Positions 21,736-28,659 of a DNA stretch of 28,659 nucleotides are shown here, piece after piece. The stretch is from assembly GCA_964540755.1 (NCBI GenBank), contig CAZIOB010000131.1, positions 1-28,659 of the forward strand, given 5' to 3'. Source of the stretch: JAAYJR01 sp964540755 (GTDB taxonomy: Bacteria > Bacteroidota > Bacteroidia > Bacteroidales > Prolixibacteraceae). The translations under genes and the position numbers were made by a program. The notes below the pieces were generated by a model. The model did not search any database, was not told where the DNA came from, and worked only from the letters and a program-made list of their open reading frames with translations. The stretch's first letter is position 1, and each line of letters starts with the position of its first letter.

Positions 21736-23358
21736 ATGAAAAATATATTGATAAAATTTGCGATACTTATATTGTCTGTTTCTGTTGTATCATGTAAACG
21801 GGAAATAAAACCCAATATCCTGTTTATAATGTCAGATGACCATACATCCCAGGCTTTTGGGATTTATGGAAGTCGTTTAGCTGCTTTAAATCCAACACCG
21901 GTATTAGATTCAATTGCAAAACAGGGGATTATTTTTGATAATGCTTTTTGCACAAACTCGATTTGTACCCCGAGCCGTGCTACAATTATGACAGGTCAGT
22001 ACAGCCAGACAAACGGAGTGCTTGATCTGAACGGTATGCTGCCACCTGAAAAACAATACCTGGCCCATGAAATGAAAACACTTGGTTATCAGACTGCAAT
22101 GATAGGAAAATGGCATTTGAAATATGCACCGGAAGCATTCGATTACTATAATGTCTTTCCAGGCCAGGGAGATTATTTCGATCCTGTCCTCTACAGCAGG
22201 GAGGGGAAAGAAAAAATGAAAATCAGGTTTGAAGCGAATTTGGTCAGGGAGGTAAATGCTACCCGGTACAAGGGGCATTCCAGCGATGTTATTGCTGATA
22301 TTGTCCTGGACTGGCTTAATAACAAAAGGGATAAGTCAAAGCCTTTCTTTTTGAAATGTCATTTTAAGGCCCCGCATGATATGTTTGAATTTGCCCCGAG
22401 GTATAAGAATTACCTGGAGGATACAGAAATTCCTGAACCGGCAACCATGTACTACAATGCTAATAATGGTTCTGTCGCTACCAGGGGGATAAATAATTCC
22501 CTGACTGATTCTATAGGATCATCTGTCGGCCACAGGAATATAATCCGTAACATGGGGATGCATATGGGTATTGACCAGAATATCCCGGATCCGGAATATA
22601 CCCATCTTGCCTATCAGGAGTATTTAAAGAGGTATTTAAGGTGTGTAAAAGGAGTTGATGATAATGTTAAACGGATTTATGATTATCTCAAAGCAAATAA
22701 TTTAATGGATAATACCATCATAATATATACAGGGGATCAGGGTTTTATGCTGGGTGAACATGATTATATCGACAAAAGATGGATGTATGAAGAGTCGATG
22801 AGAATGCCGCTTTTTGTTTGTTATCCCAAAATGATCAAACCGGGATTAAGATCAGGCGCGATAGTGAATAATGCTGATTTTGCCCCGACTATGATTGAGC
22901 TTGCCGGTGGAACAGTACCTTCATACATGCAGGGTAAAAGTTTTCAAGAAATACTGGAAACGGGCATGGAACCGGCTGACTGGCGAAAGGCAACTTATTA
23001 CAGATACTGGATGCATATGGCTCATAAGCATAATAATCCGGCTCATTTTGGAATACGGACAAAAGATTATAAATTAATATTCTTTTATGGTGTTGATTAT
23101 AAGGTCAGATCGGGAGAAGCTCAGAAATGGGCTAATAACCCTGCTTCCATGTCAGCATTTCAAACACCTGCGGCATGGGAATTTTATGACTTAAGAAAGG
23201 ATCCTTATGAAACTGATAACCGGTATAATGATCCTTCCTGTAAAGAGGTCATCGAATCACTTAAGTATCAATTGTTTGAGCTTCGAAAAGAATTAAATGA
23301 AGAGGATCTGAATTATCCGCATATACAAAAAATAATTGACGCTAATCGGGCAGAATAA
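21736..23358 (+). CDS. S1-family sulfatase lipoprotein (CTPSR type)
   Basis: This 540-aa sulfatase starts at 21736 (MKNILIKFAI). The signal ends SVVSC, so Cys20 is lipidated. MSDDHTSQAFGIYG (Asp34, Asp35) supplies metal ligands, SICTPSRATIMTGQ carries the formylglycine Cys77, and GKWHLKY (Lys125, His127), FKAPHD and GDQGFMLGEHDYIDKRWMYE complete the site. This layout is typical of the mucin-desulfating / N-acetylglucosamine-6-sulfatase-like and related S1 groups, but the exact subfamily is not assigned. It has its own copy of the regulatory module, so it should be induced together with the fucosidases and esterase. It requires a maturase encoded elsewhere. Confidence 0.9.
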   Translation: MKNILIKFAILILSVSVVSCKREIKPNILFIMSDDHTSQAFGIYGSRLAALNPTPVLDSIAKQGIIFDNAFCTNSICTPSRATIMTGQYSQTNGVLDLNGMLPPEKQYLAHEMKTLGYQTAMIGKWHLKYAPEAFDYYNVFPGQGDYFDPVLYSREGKEKMKIRFEANLVREVNATRYKGHSSDVIADIVLDWLNNKRDKSKPFFLKCHFKAPHDMFEFAPRYKNYLEDTEIPEPATMYYNANNGSVATRGINNSLTDSIGSSVGHRNIIRNMGMHMGIDQNIPDPEYTHLAYQEYLKRYLRCVKGVDDNVKRIYDYLKANNLMDNTIIIYTGDQGFMLGEHDYIDKRWMYEESMRMPLFVCYPKMIKPGLRSGAIVNNADFAPTMIELAGGTVPSYMQGKSFQEILETGMEPADWRKATYYRYWMHMAHKHNNPAHFGIRTKDYKLIFFYGVDYKVRSGEAQKWANNPASMSAFQTPAAWEFYDLRKDPYETDNRYNDPSCKEVIESLKYQLFELRKELNEEDLNYPHIQKIIDANRAE

Positions 23359-23591
23359 TATATAGATATTACATCTACAGTCTTTTGGGCAAATCCTGAA
23401 TTATTTAATTTGAGGCTGTTTCGAAATGTAAAGATATAAAGAGACAGGATAAAAATAACTATCGGCTAAAAAAATATGAATATAACTTCATTGAATTTTA
23501 GTTGACAATAGTATTATTTGTCTGACTTATTCATTATATTTCGTGAATTAATGATCATTGATGATTGTTACAATTGGATATAGAAATACAT
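23359..23591. other. Intergenic stretch after the sulfatase
   Basis: AT-rich sequence with no ORF, clear terminator or TAnnTTTG box that I can support. It leads into the inverted-repeat region containing module copy E. Confidence 0.4.
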
Positions 23592-23683
23592 AACCTGAAA
23601 TATATATACCTAAAGATCTAAAGTGAGTTGTTTTAATCATACTTCCGGGTGATTGTACAATCATGCCCGGTTCATTTCAGGTT
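23592..23683. repeat. Inverted repeat enclosing the orphan module copy
   Basis: AACCTGAAAT (23592-23601) and ATTTCAGGTT (23674-23683) are exact inverted 10-mers that bracket copy E. The outer span is 92 bp. They could be the ends of a small non-autonomous element or a large hairpin at the start of the ABC operon transcript. No target-site duplication was identified. Confidence 0.5.
23625..23673 (-). promoter_or_regulatory. Orphan inverted module copy E (operator part only)
   Basis: On the minus strand this reads GAACCGGGC, then GCATGATTG and GTATGATTA 24 bp apart, matching copies A-D. The centre is an exact palindrome GATTGTACAATC flanked by CCGGG/CCCGG arms. No TACCTTTG box follows on the minus strand, and the minus strand has no gene to drive here. 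It lies 38 bp before the ABC-ATPase ATG, so it may act as an operator for that operon. Confidence 0.65.
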
Positions 23684-23711
23684 TTTAGGTATAAGCTAAA
23701 TAAATTGTTAA

Positions 23712-24404
23712 ATGACATTAGTTAAATTAAGAGAAGTATCAAAAGATTATCAAATTGGTGAAATTACTGTTCAGGCTTTAAAAAATATAGAGCTGGAAAT
23801 AGAGAAACAAACTTTTATATCTTTTGTGGGTCCCTCGGGCAGTGGCAAGACAACTCTTTTAAATCTTATAGGATGCATCGACAAGCCTTCATCAGGTGAA
23901 ATTTTCATAGAGGGCACAAATGTAAAATATTTTTCAGCAAAGGAATCAGCTAAATTCCGTGGCCGCCATCTTGGATTTATTTTTCAGAATTTCAATTTGC
24001 TTCCTGTCCTGACTGCTTATGAAAATGTAGAATACCCCCTGATAATGGTTCAGAATATTGATCCGGACAATAGAAAAGAAAGAGTATTGCACTACCTTGA
24101 GGCAGTTGGCATGTCAGATCAAAAAGATAAATATCCGTCTCAGTTATCAGGCGGACAAAAACAACGGGTAGCAGTTGCGAGGGCGTTGGCCACCAATCCA
24201 AAACTTGTCCTGGCAGACGAACCAACAGCCAATCTTGATCATGCAACAGCTTTCAAAGTGATTGAATTGATGAGGAAGATGCAGAAGGAATTTAATACCA
24301 CTTTTATCTTTTCAACCCATGATCCTAAAATAGTCAGGGAAGCCGAGATAGTTTATACTCTCGAAGATGGTATAATTGTTAAAAAGGAGGTTTTAACTTC
24401 ATAA
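23712..24404 (+). CDS. ABC transporter ATP-binding protein (LolD/MacB type)
   Basis: This 230-aa cytosolic ATPase has Walker A GPSGSGKTT (40-48), Q-loop FQNFNLLP (Gln92), signature QLSGGQKQRVA (~144-154), Walker B LVLADEP (165-171) and the switch His203 in STHD. FQNFNLLP and the overall length are typical of the MacB/LolD/FtsE branch, which powers extrusion or lipid/lipoprotein extraction rather than transmembrane pumping through a channel. The permease starts 11 bp after its stop, so the pair forms one transporter. The inverted regulatory module lies just upstream. Confidence 0.93.
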   Translation: MTLVKLREVSKDYQIGEITVQALKNIELEIEKQTFISFVGPSGSGKTTLLNLIGCIDKPSSGEIFIEGTNVKYFSAKESAKFRGRHLGFIFQNFNLLPVLTAYENVEYPLIMVQNIDPDNRKERVLHYLEAVGMSDQKDKYPSQLSGGQKQRVAVARALATNPKLVLADEPTANLDHATAFKVIELMRKMQKEFNTTFIFSTHDPKIVREAEIVYTLEDGIIVKKEVLTS

Positions 24405-24414
24405 AAGAGATGAG

Positions 24415-25668
24415 ATGAAGAATATTTTTAAAATAGCTTTAAGAAATTTACTTAGATATAAACGACGTACTCTAATGACAGCCCTGCTGATAATTATCGG
24501 GGTAGTGATGGTTATAGTTTTTTCGGGAGTTTCAACCTCCTTTAAAAGCATGATGATCGGAACTATTACTGATTCAATGCTTGGCCATTTGCAGATACAC
24601 AAAACAGGTTATGTCAGCTCGATAGATAACCTGCCCCTTCATTTAAATATCGAAGAAAAAGAAATTGAACAGCTGGAAGAGGTATTAGAAAAGCATAGTA
24701 AAGAAATTGAGGCATATACCTTTAGAATTAAATTCAGCGCTATGCTCAGCAATTATGAGGAAACAACCAATATCCGGCTGACTGCTGTTAATCCCGCTAT
24801 GGAAGATGCAGCTTGTCCGGGACTCGTTGACAGAATAATAGAAGATATTCAGGATCCGGATGAATTTGTTAAACCAGGAGAAATAATCATCCCTGAAAAT
24901 TTATCACGGGGATTAAAACTTAAACCGGGTGATGAGGTTGTGTTAGTTGCTAACAATGAGGATGGTTCGGTAAACGGACTGAGTCTGCATGTTTCAAATA
25001 CTATGGAAGGATTGTTGGGGCCTGCAGGAAGAGACGGATTTATTCATATTGATGATGCTAAGGTTCTTTTAAGAATTGATGGTAATGAGATCAGCGAAGT
25101 GGCAATTCGTTTAAAAGACCCTGACAGACTGAATAAAATGGCAAATATTCTGAGCGATGATCTGGCTCAGTTCACCAATAAACAAAACAAGCCGCTTTTT
25201 GAGATCCACACATGGGCTGATTTGTCACCTTTTTCAACCATAGCCACTATTGTTGATCTGTTGATTATCACTGTCAGGATAATACTGATTGCCATTGTTC
25301 TCGTAAGCATCCTTAATGTGATGATGATGTCGGTTTATGAAAGGATTTCGGAGATTGGTACTATTTCGGCAATTGGCACATTGCCGTCTAAAATACTGTG
25401 GCTGTTTTTGACAGAAGGTTTTTCGCTTGGAATAATAAGCGTTATTGTCGGAAACATAATCGGTGTACTTTCCTTACTCATTATCAATATAGCCCAAATT
25501 CATTTTTCATTTGGCCGAATGAAAGATATCCTCCTGGAAACATCTATATCAGCATCAGATATGATTTCAATATCACTAATTGTTATAATAGTAACAGGAA
25601 TTTCCAGTCTGCAACCGGCTGTAAAGGCTTCTAAAATGCAGCCTGTTGATGCACTTCGAAAAATTTAA
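24415..25668 (+). CDS. ABC transporter permease (FtsX/MacB/LolC-E type)
   Basis: This 417-aa inner-membrane protein has the MacB/LolE four-helix topology. TM1 lies at ~20-38 after IALRNLLRYKRRT, a large periplasmic domain at ~40-275, and TM2 ~282-305, TM3 ~328-358 and TM4 ~383-400 at the C-terminus. It ends with PAVKASKMQPVDALRKI, the family's typical tail. It couples ATP hydrolysis by the preceding gene to movement of a periplasmic or membrane substrate. Because it is a single full-length permease, a homodimer is likely. The following lipoprotein, LolA-like and barrel genes suggest that cargo is passed toward the outer membrane. Confidence 0.92.
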   Translation: MKNIFKIALRNLLRYKRRTLMTALLIIIGVVMVIVFSGVSTSFKSMMIGTITDSMLGHLQIHKTGYVSSIDNLPLHLNIEEKEIEQLEEVLEKHSKEIEAYTFRIKFSAMLSNYEETTNIRLTAVNPAMEDAACPGLVDRIIEDIQDPDEFVKPGEIIIPENLSRGLKLKPGDEVVLVANNEDGSVNGLSLHVSNTMEGLLGPAGRDGFIHIDDAKVLLRIDGNEISEVAIRLKDPDRLNKMANILSDDLAQFTNKQNKPLFEIHTWADLSPFSTIATIVDLLIITVRIILIAIVLVSILNVMMMSVYERISEIGTISAIGTLPSKILWLFLTEGFSLGIISVIVGNIIGVLSLLIINIAQIHFSFGRMKDILLETSISASDMISISLIVIIVTGISSLQPAVKASKMQPVDALRKI

Positions 25669-25679
25669 AATAAATTAAA

Positions 25680-26111
25680 ATGCAAAGAGAATCAAAAATT
25701 TATTGGGCATTGCTTCTGTTTTGCTTTATTGCATGCAGCGGTCAAAAGAATGTGACCAGCATTCCTGAAACTCAGTTACAGGAAGTCAAACCCGGAGGAA
25801 GAATTGCTGTCGCAGCTGTCAGTGACAGTGAAAATTCGGAGATTAGTAGTATTGCAGGAAGAGCGCCATGGTTTCTTATATTTGATGAAAAGGGTAACTT
25901 CATGAAATCCGTTATAAATCCCGGAGCCGGCATGGGGGGTGGTGCCAGCAGGGCAGTGACTGACCTTTTAGTAAAAGAAAATTGTAAAATCATGGTTGCA
26001 GGACAATTTGGATATAAAATGGAAAATCAGTTAAAAGCGAATAAAATAGATTTTTTTGAGCGTAAAGGTAATGCTAAAAAAGTGGTACAACATTTAATAA
26101 ATTCATTTTAA
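25680..26111 (+). CDS. NifX/NifB-type Fe-Mo cofactor-binding-fold lipoprotein
   Basis: This 143-aa protein has a lipoprotein signal (LLLFCFIAC, Cys19) followed by one domain at ~40-140. The domain matches the dinitrogenase iron-molybdenum cofactor biosynthesis (NifX/NafY) fold: GGRIAVAAVS, an APWFLIFDEKG strand pair, INPGAGMGGGASRAVTDLL, KIMVAGQFGYKMENQL, and a closing helix. Family members are normally small cytosolic proteins that hold metal clusters. A periplasm-facing lipidated version inside an ABC export operon is unusual. It starts 11 bp after the permease and is followed after 4 bp by the LolA-like gene. No nitrogenase genes are nearby, so a role in nitrogen fixation is not implied. 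Metal binding is unproven. Confidence 0.75.
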   Translation: MQRESKIYWALLLFCFIACSGQKNVTSIPETQLQEVKPGGRIAVAAVSDSENSEISSIAGRAPWFLIFDEKGNFMKSVINPGAGMGGGASRAVTDLLVKENCKIMVAGQFGYKMENQLKANKIDFFERKGNAKKVVQHLINSF

Positions 26112-26115
26112 AGAG

Positions 26116-26868
26116 ATGCAAATACCCAGGTTTCTTTATTTACTGATATTTTCTCTGTTAATTGGCAATATTTCAGCACAGCAGGTGTCAACAAATAACA
26201 GAGCCGAAGAGATTCTTTTGCAGGTAGATAAAAATCTTACCCCCCCTACCTTTGAAGCATACAGGAAACTTATAAATGAAGAGCCTGACGGAAGTTCAAA
26301 AGAGTATATCTTTTTTAGTGTTAAAAAGGGAAAAGATAAAATGGCGCTGCTATACCTGTCACCTGCCAGTGAAAAAGGACGAGCAACCCTTCGTCTTGGA
26401 GATAATATGTGGCTTTATATACCTAATGTAGGAAGACCGATAAGGATTACCAGTCTGCAGTCTGTTGTAGGTGGCATTTTTAATAATTCCGATATAATGC
26501 GACTTGAATATTCTTTTGAATACAATCCCGTAATACTTGAGGAGAATGAGTCTGAATATATCCTCGAACTTAAGGCAAAATCCAAAAGCGTTGCTTATGA
26601 CAGGCTAAAGATGTGGGTGGATAAGGATAATATTCACCCCGCAAAAGTAGAGTGTTACACTGCTACGGGAAAAATGATAAAAATTCTGGAATTCAAAGAT
26701 ATACAGGACTTTGGAGATGGAATCATCAGGCCCGCGGTAATTCAGACTACAAGTCCCTTGTATAAAGGTTACCGGTCAGTAATGATCTTTTCCGGGATTA
26801 AAGCAAGACAATTACCTGATGAAGTATTTACTTTGGAATATTTATCACGATTGAGTGAATTGCGATGA
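26116..26868 (+). CDS. Periplasmic LolA-like outer-membrane lipoprotein-sorting family protein
   Basis: This 250-aa protein has a Sec signal at ~1-21 (FLYLLIFSLLIGNISA, cut before QQ). The mature part is the LolA/LppX-like half-barrel fold: AEEILLQVDKNLTPP, KMALLYLSPASEKGRATLRLGDNMWLYIPN (~76-105), VGGIFNNSDIMRLEY, and WVDKDNIHPAKVECYTATGKMIKILEFKD. The family carries hydrophobic molecules across the periplasm. This subgroup usually sits beside RND or ABC exporters and is not housekeeping LolA. It overlaps the barrel gene by ATGA (26865-26868), implying translational coupling. It probably shuttles the cargo handled by the adjacent ABC pair to the barrel (inference). Confidence 0.85.
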   Translation: MQIPRFLYLLIFSLLIGNISAQQVSTNNRAEEILLQVDKNLTPPTFEAYRKLINEEPDGSSKEYIFFSVKKGKDKMALLYLSPASEKGRATLRLGDNMWLYIPNVGRPIRITSLQSVVGGIFNNSDIMRLEYSFEYNPVILEENESEYILELKAKSKSVAYDRLKMWVDKDNIHPAKVECYTATGKMIKILEFKDIQDFGDGIIRPAVIQTTSPLYKGYRSVMIFSGIKARQLPDEVFTLEYLSRLSELR

Positions 26869-28142
26869 GAATTATTTCAGGAATCATTTTAATTACTCTA
26901 TATTGCTTTGGTTACACTAATGTTTTTTCACAAGCATATGATTTCGACATCCCTGAAGTTGAAGATGCCGGAATTGAGTTTAACGGGAATCTCGATACTA
27001 AATGGGGATTGTTAAATACGCGCAAAACTTCTCCTTTTTACGGGATACAATTTTTTGATGATCCCGGGAAGAACGATTATCTTTCCCAATACAGGCTCGA
27101 CTTTTATCTGGATGGAACCTATCGTTACAAGCAACTGGGATTTTTCATGAAAACCTTTTCACAATATATCAAAGAAGAAAATTTAGCTTTCTCCTTTTTT
27201 GAATTATACGGAAGTCTTAATTTTTCACCCCGTTTCAGCGCCAGCGCCGGCAAACGACGTTTTACATGGGGGAAAGGTTATGCATTTTATCCTGTTGGAT
27301 ATATAAATGCTGAAAAAGACCCCGAAAATCCTGACCTTGCCCTCGCGGGAAAAACATCGGTATATCTTAATTATAACAGGAGTTTTACTTCATCTGTAAT
27401 GCAGAATTTCTCTGCAAGTGCGGTCATATTGCCTCCTCAACCGGATATGGGTAATAAATTTGCTCAGGCCCGTGATATTGGCGCTGCTTTAAAATTGTAT
27501 TTTCTTATAAAAAATATTGATATCGATTTAATGACAATAATCAGGGAGGATGAGCCTTCCAGGGCAGGATTTGATCTATCTGCCAATTTAAGGGAGAATC
27601 TGGAAATTCACACTGAGTATAGCTATGCAAATGACGTGATCAATTTTATTAACGAAGACGGGATCTCTTCTTATACACAAAGGGGAAGTTCTTTTCTGTT
27701 GGGATTACGATGGCTCACCAGGTTCAATACAACTATAATTGGAGAATATTTCCATAATAACAGCGGTCTTTCTCATGATGAGTTTTCTGACTATCTGAGT
27801 TATTTGCAAAATGTTGTGGAGACTGATGATCCTGAACTGATCGATCAGACAAAGAGAAACATGTCCGGTGCCTTTCGTTCCAAAATATTCATGCGCGACT
27901 ATTTATATTTGAAATTGATGCAACCCGAACCATTTGATATTCTTTACACTTCAGTATCTGTTTTCAGTATCTATAATCTGTCAGATAACAGCTTCGTTCT
28001 ATCCCCGCAAATAAGTTATAAACCTTTTACAAATTTTGAATTTCTTTTTTGGCCTTTCTTTTTTATAGGAGAGAATAACACGGAATATGGTAGTAAACCC
28101 TTCAAGAAGAAGTTAGAGATCTGGATGCGTTTTTATTTCTGA
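26865..28142 (+). CDS. Outer-membrane beta-barrel protein of the ABC/LolA-like operon
   Basis: This 425-aa protein has a Sec signal at ~1-23 (ending NVFSQ). The mature sequence is almost entirely short alternating aromatic/polar strands with Asp/Asn-rich turns (RYKQLGFFMKTFSQY, LYGSLNFSPRFSASAGKRRFTWGKGYAFY). It ends RFYF with a terminal Phe, the BAM recognition hallmark. I do not recognise a characterised family with certainty. It resembles the DUF1302-like or porin-like barrels found with LolA-family carriers. The ATGA overlap with the LolA-like gene and its last place in the operon suggest it is the outer-membrane acceptor or exit pore. Its stop is separated by one base from the stop of the convergent AraC-type gene. 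Confidence 0.75.
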   Translation: MRIISGIILITLYCFGYTNVFSQAYDFDIPEVEDAGIEFNGNLDTKWGLLNTRKTSPFYGIQFFDDPGKNDYLSQYRLDFYLDGTYRYKQLGFFMKTFSQYIKEENLAFSFFELYGSLNFSPRFSASAGKRRFTWGKGYAFYPVGYINAEKDPENPDLALAGKTSVYLNYNRSFTSSVMQNFSASAVILPPQPDMGNKFAQARDIGAALKLYFLIKNIDIDLMTIIREDEPSRAGFDLSANLRENLEIHTEYSYANDVINFINEDGISSYTQRGSSFLLGLRWLTRFNTTIIGEYFHNNSGLSHDEFSDYLSYLQNVVETDDPELIDQTKRNMSGAFRSKIFMRDYLYLKLMQPEPFDILYTSVSVFSIYNLSDNSFVLSPQISYKPFTNFEFLFWPFFFIGENNTEYGSKPFKKKLEIWMRFYF

Positions 28143-28143
28143 A

Positions 28144-28659
28144 TTAACTGAAAGGTAAATTTTTATTTTTTGTTTTATACCGGCTGACAGTCATTCCGGT
28201 ATTTTTTTTGAAAGCCCTGTTGAAAGAGCTCAGTGAGCCAAAACCTGAAGCAGAAGAGATGTCTTCCAGTGAAAAATTATCCCCCAATCCATTTTTAATC
28301 AATGAGGTAGAGTGTTTTACACGGTATTTATTGATGAGATCATTGAAGTTAAGCTGAAATTCATTATTGATCAAATTTGACAGGTATGTGCGGTTAGTAT
28401 TTAATTCTTTACAAAGATCAGTTATTTTCAATTCCGGGTCGAGATATCTTTTTTCAGTTTCAAGAAGTTTTTTCAAACTGTTTTTCAACATTTTATTGTG
28501 CGATTTTTTTGAGTTTCCCAATTCAGTGTCATTATCCTTTTCGTCTTCTTTTATCGACTTAATTGTAAAATTTTGTTTATTTCCCTGAAGCCCGATGACA
28601 AAAAACAACGAACTGAATAATATCGCCGGAACTGTTAAAAGAATATCATTATCCATAAA
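28144..28659 (-). CDS. AraC-family transcriptional regulator, 5'-truncated by the window edge
   Basis: At least 170 residues are visible. The C-terminal ~95 residues form an AraC/XylS DNA-binding domain with two helix-turn-helix units: LKITDLCKELNTNRTYLSNL, then LEDISSASGFGSLSSFNRAF and KKNTGMTVSRYK. Upstream is a Lys/Asp-rich linker and a hydrophobic segment (LLTVPAILFSSLFFVIG), as in Bacteroidota AraC regulators with an N-terminal multi-helix membrane domain. The frame stays open to the window edge, so the first Met seen is probably internal. It is convergent with the barrel gene. Target genes are unknown, and a link to the 92-bp modules is only a possibility. Confidence 0.85.
   Translation of the reverse strand, partial: FMDNDILLTVPAILFSSLFFVIGLQGNKQNFTIKSIKEDEKDNDTELGNSKKSHNKMLKNSLKKLLETEKRYLDPELKITDLCKELNTNRTYLSNLINNEFQLNFNDLINKYRVKHSTSLIKNGLGDNFSLEDISSASGFGSLSSFNRAFKKNTGMTVSRYKTKNKNLPFS

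Noticed and set aside
25680..26111. Nitrogen-fixation gene
   Set aside because: Only the NifX-like fold is present, with a lipoprotein signal and in an ABC export operon. No nifHDK or other nitrogenase gene is visible.

Overview
The window looks like Bacteroidota DNA, probably Bacteroidales/Marinilabiliales-like. It is AT-rich and its genes lack clear Shine-Dalgarno sequences. Promoter-like boxes match the Bacteroidota -7 consensus TAnnTTTG. One protein ends in a type A type IX secretion (T9SS) sorting domain, and there are many exported lipoproteins, GH29 fucosidases and S1 sulfatases. No rRNA, tRNA, CRISPR array or transposase was recognised.

Layout. 1-120 is the tail of a uroporphyrinogen-decarboxylase-family gene. 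477-3655 holds a divergent pair: a Tat-exported GH29 fucosidase (-) and a lipoprotein sulfatase (+). 3737-5818 (-) is a repeat-rich T9SS cargo protein. 6192-13483 is an exopolysaccharide locus: a TPR/beta-barrel outer-membrane protein, a membrane GT2 synthase, glucose-1-phosphate cytidylyltransferase, CDP-glucose 4,6-dehydratase, a second SDR and a membrane-anchored GH26. It has the parts list of a synthase-dependent secretion system (synthase, TPR-porin, hydrolase), with CDP-6-deoxysugar supply attached. 13650-15319 has a fasciclin lipoprotein and a methyltransferase.

15276-23358 is a catabolic island: an N-acetylneuraminate-lyase-like aldolase, an alpha/beta-hydrolase esterase, three successive GH29 genes and a CTPSR sulfatase. 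The third GH29 has lost about 130 codons, including its nucleophile. The enzyme set suggests degradation of a sulfated, fucosylated and possibly sialylated or acylated glycan. No SusC/SusD pair is in view. 23712-28142 is an ABC-ATPase/permease operon with a NifX-like lipoprotein, a LolA-like periplasmic carrier and an outer-membrane beta-barrel, which looks like a trans-envelope export route of unknown cargo. The window ends in a 5'-truncated AraC-type regulator (-).

The most striking non-coding signal is a 92-bp promoter/operator module. It lies immediately upstream of four catabolic genes (GH29 at 1880, esterase at 16557, GH29 at 17761, sulfatase at 21736). Three copies are exactly 92 bp. 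The fourth is the same module interrupted by a clean 34-bp palindromic insertion. A fifth, inverted, partial copy lies just upstream of the ABC operon. Each full module has two near-identical half-sites 24 bp apart and then a TACCTTTG-like box (degenerate in the esterase copy). It defines an apparent local regulon and also fixes the translation starts of these genes at the second in-frame Met.
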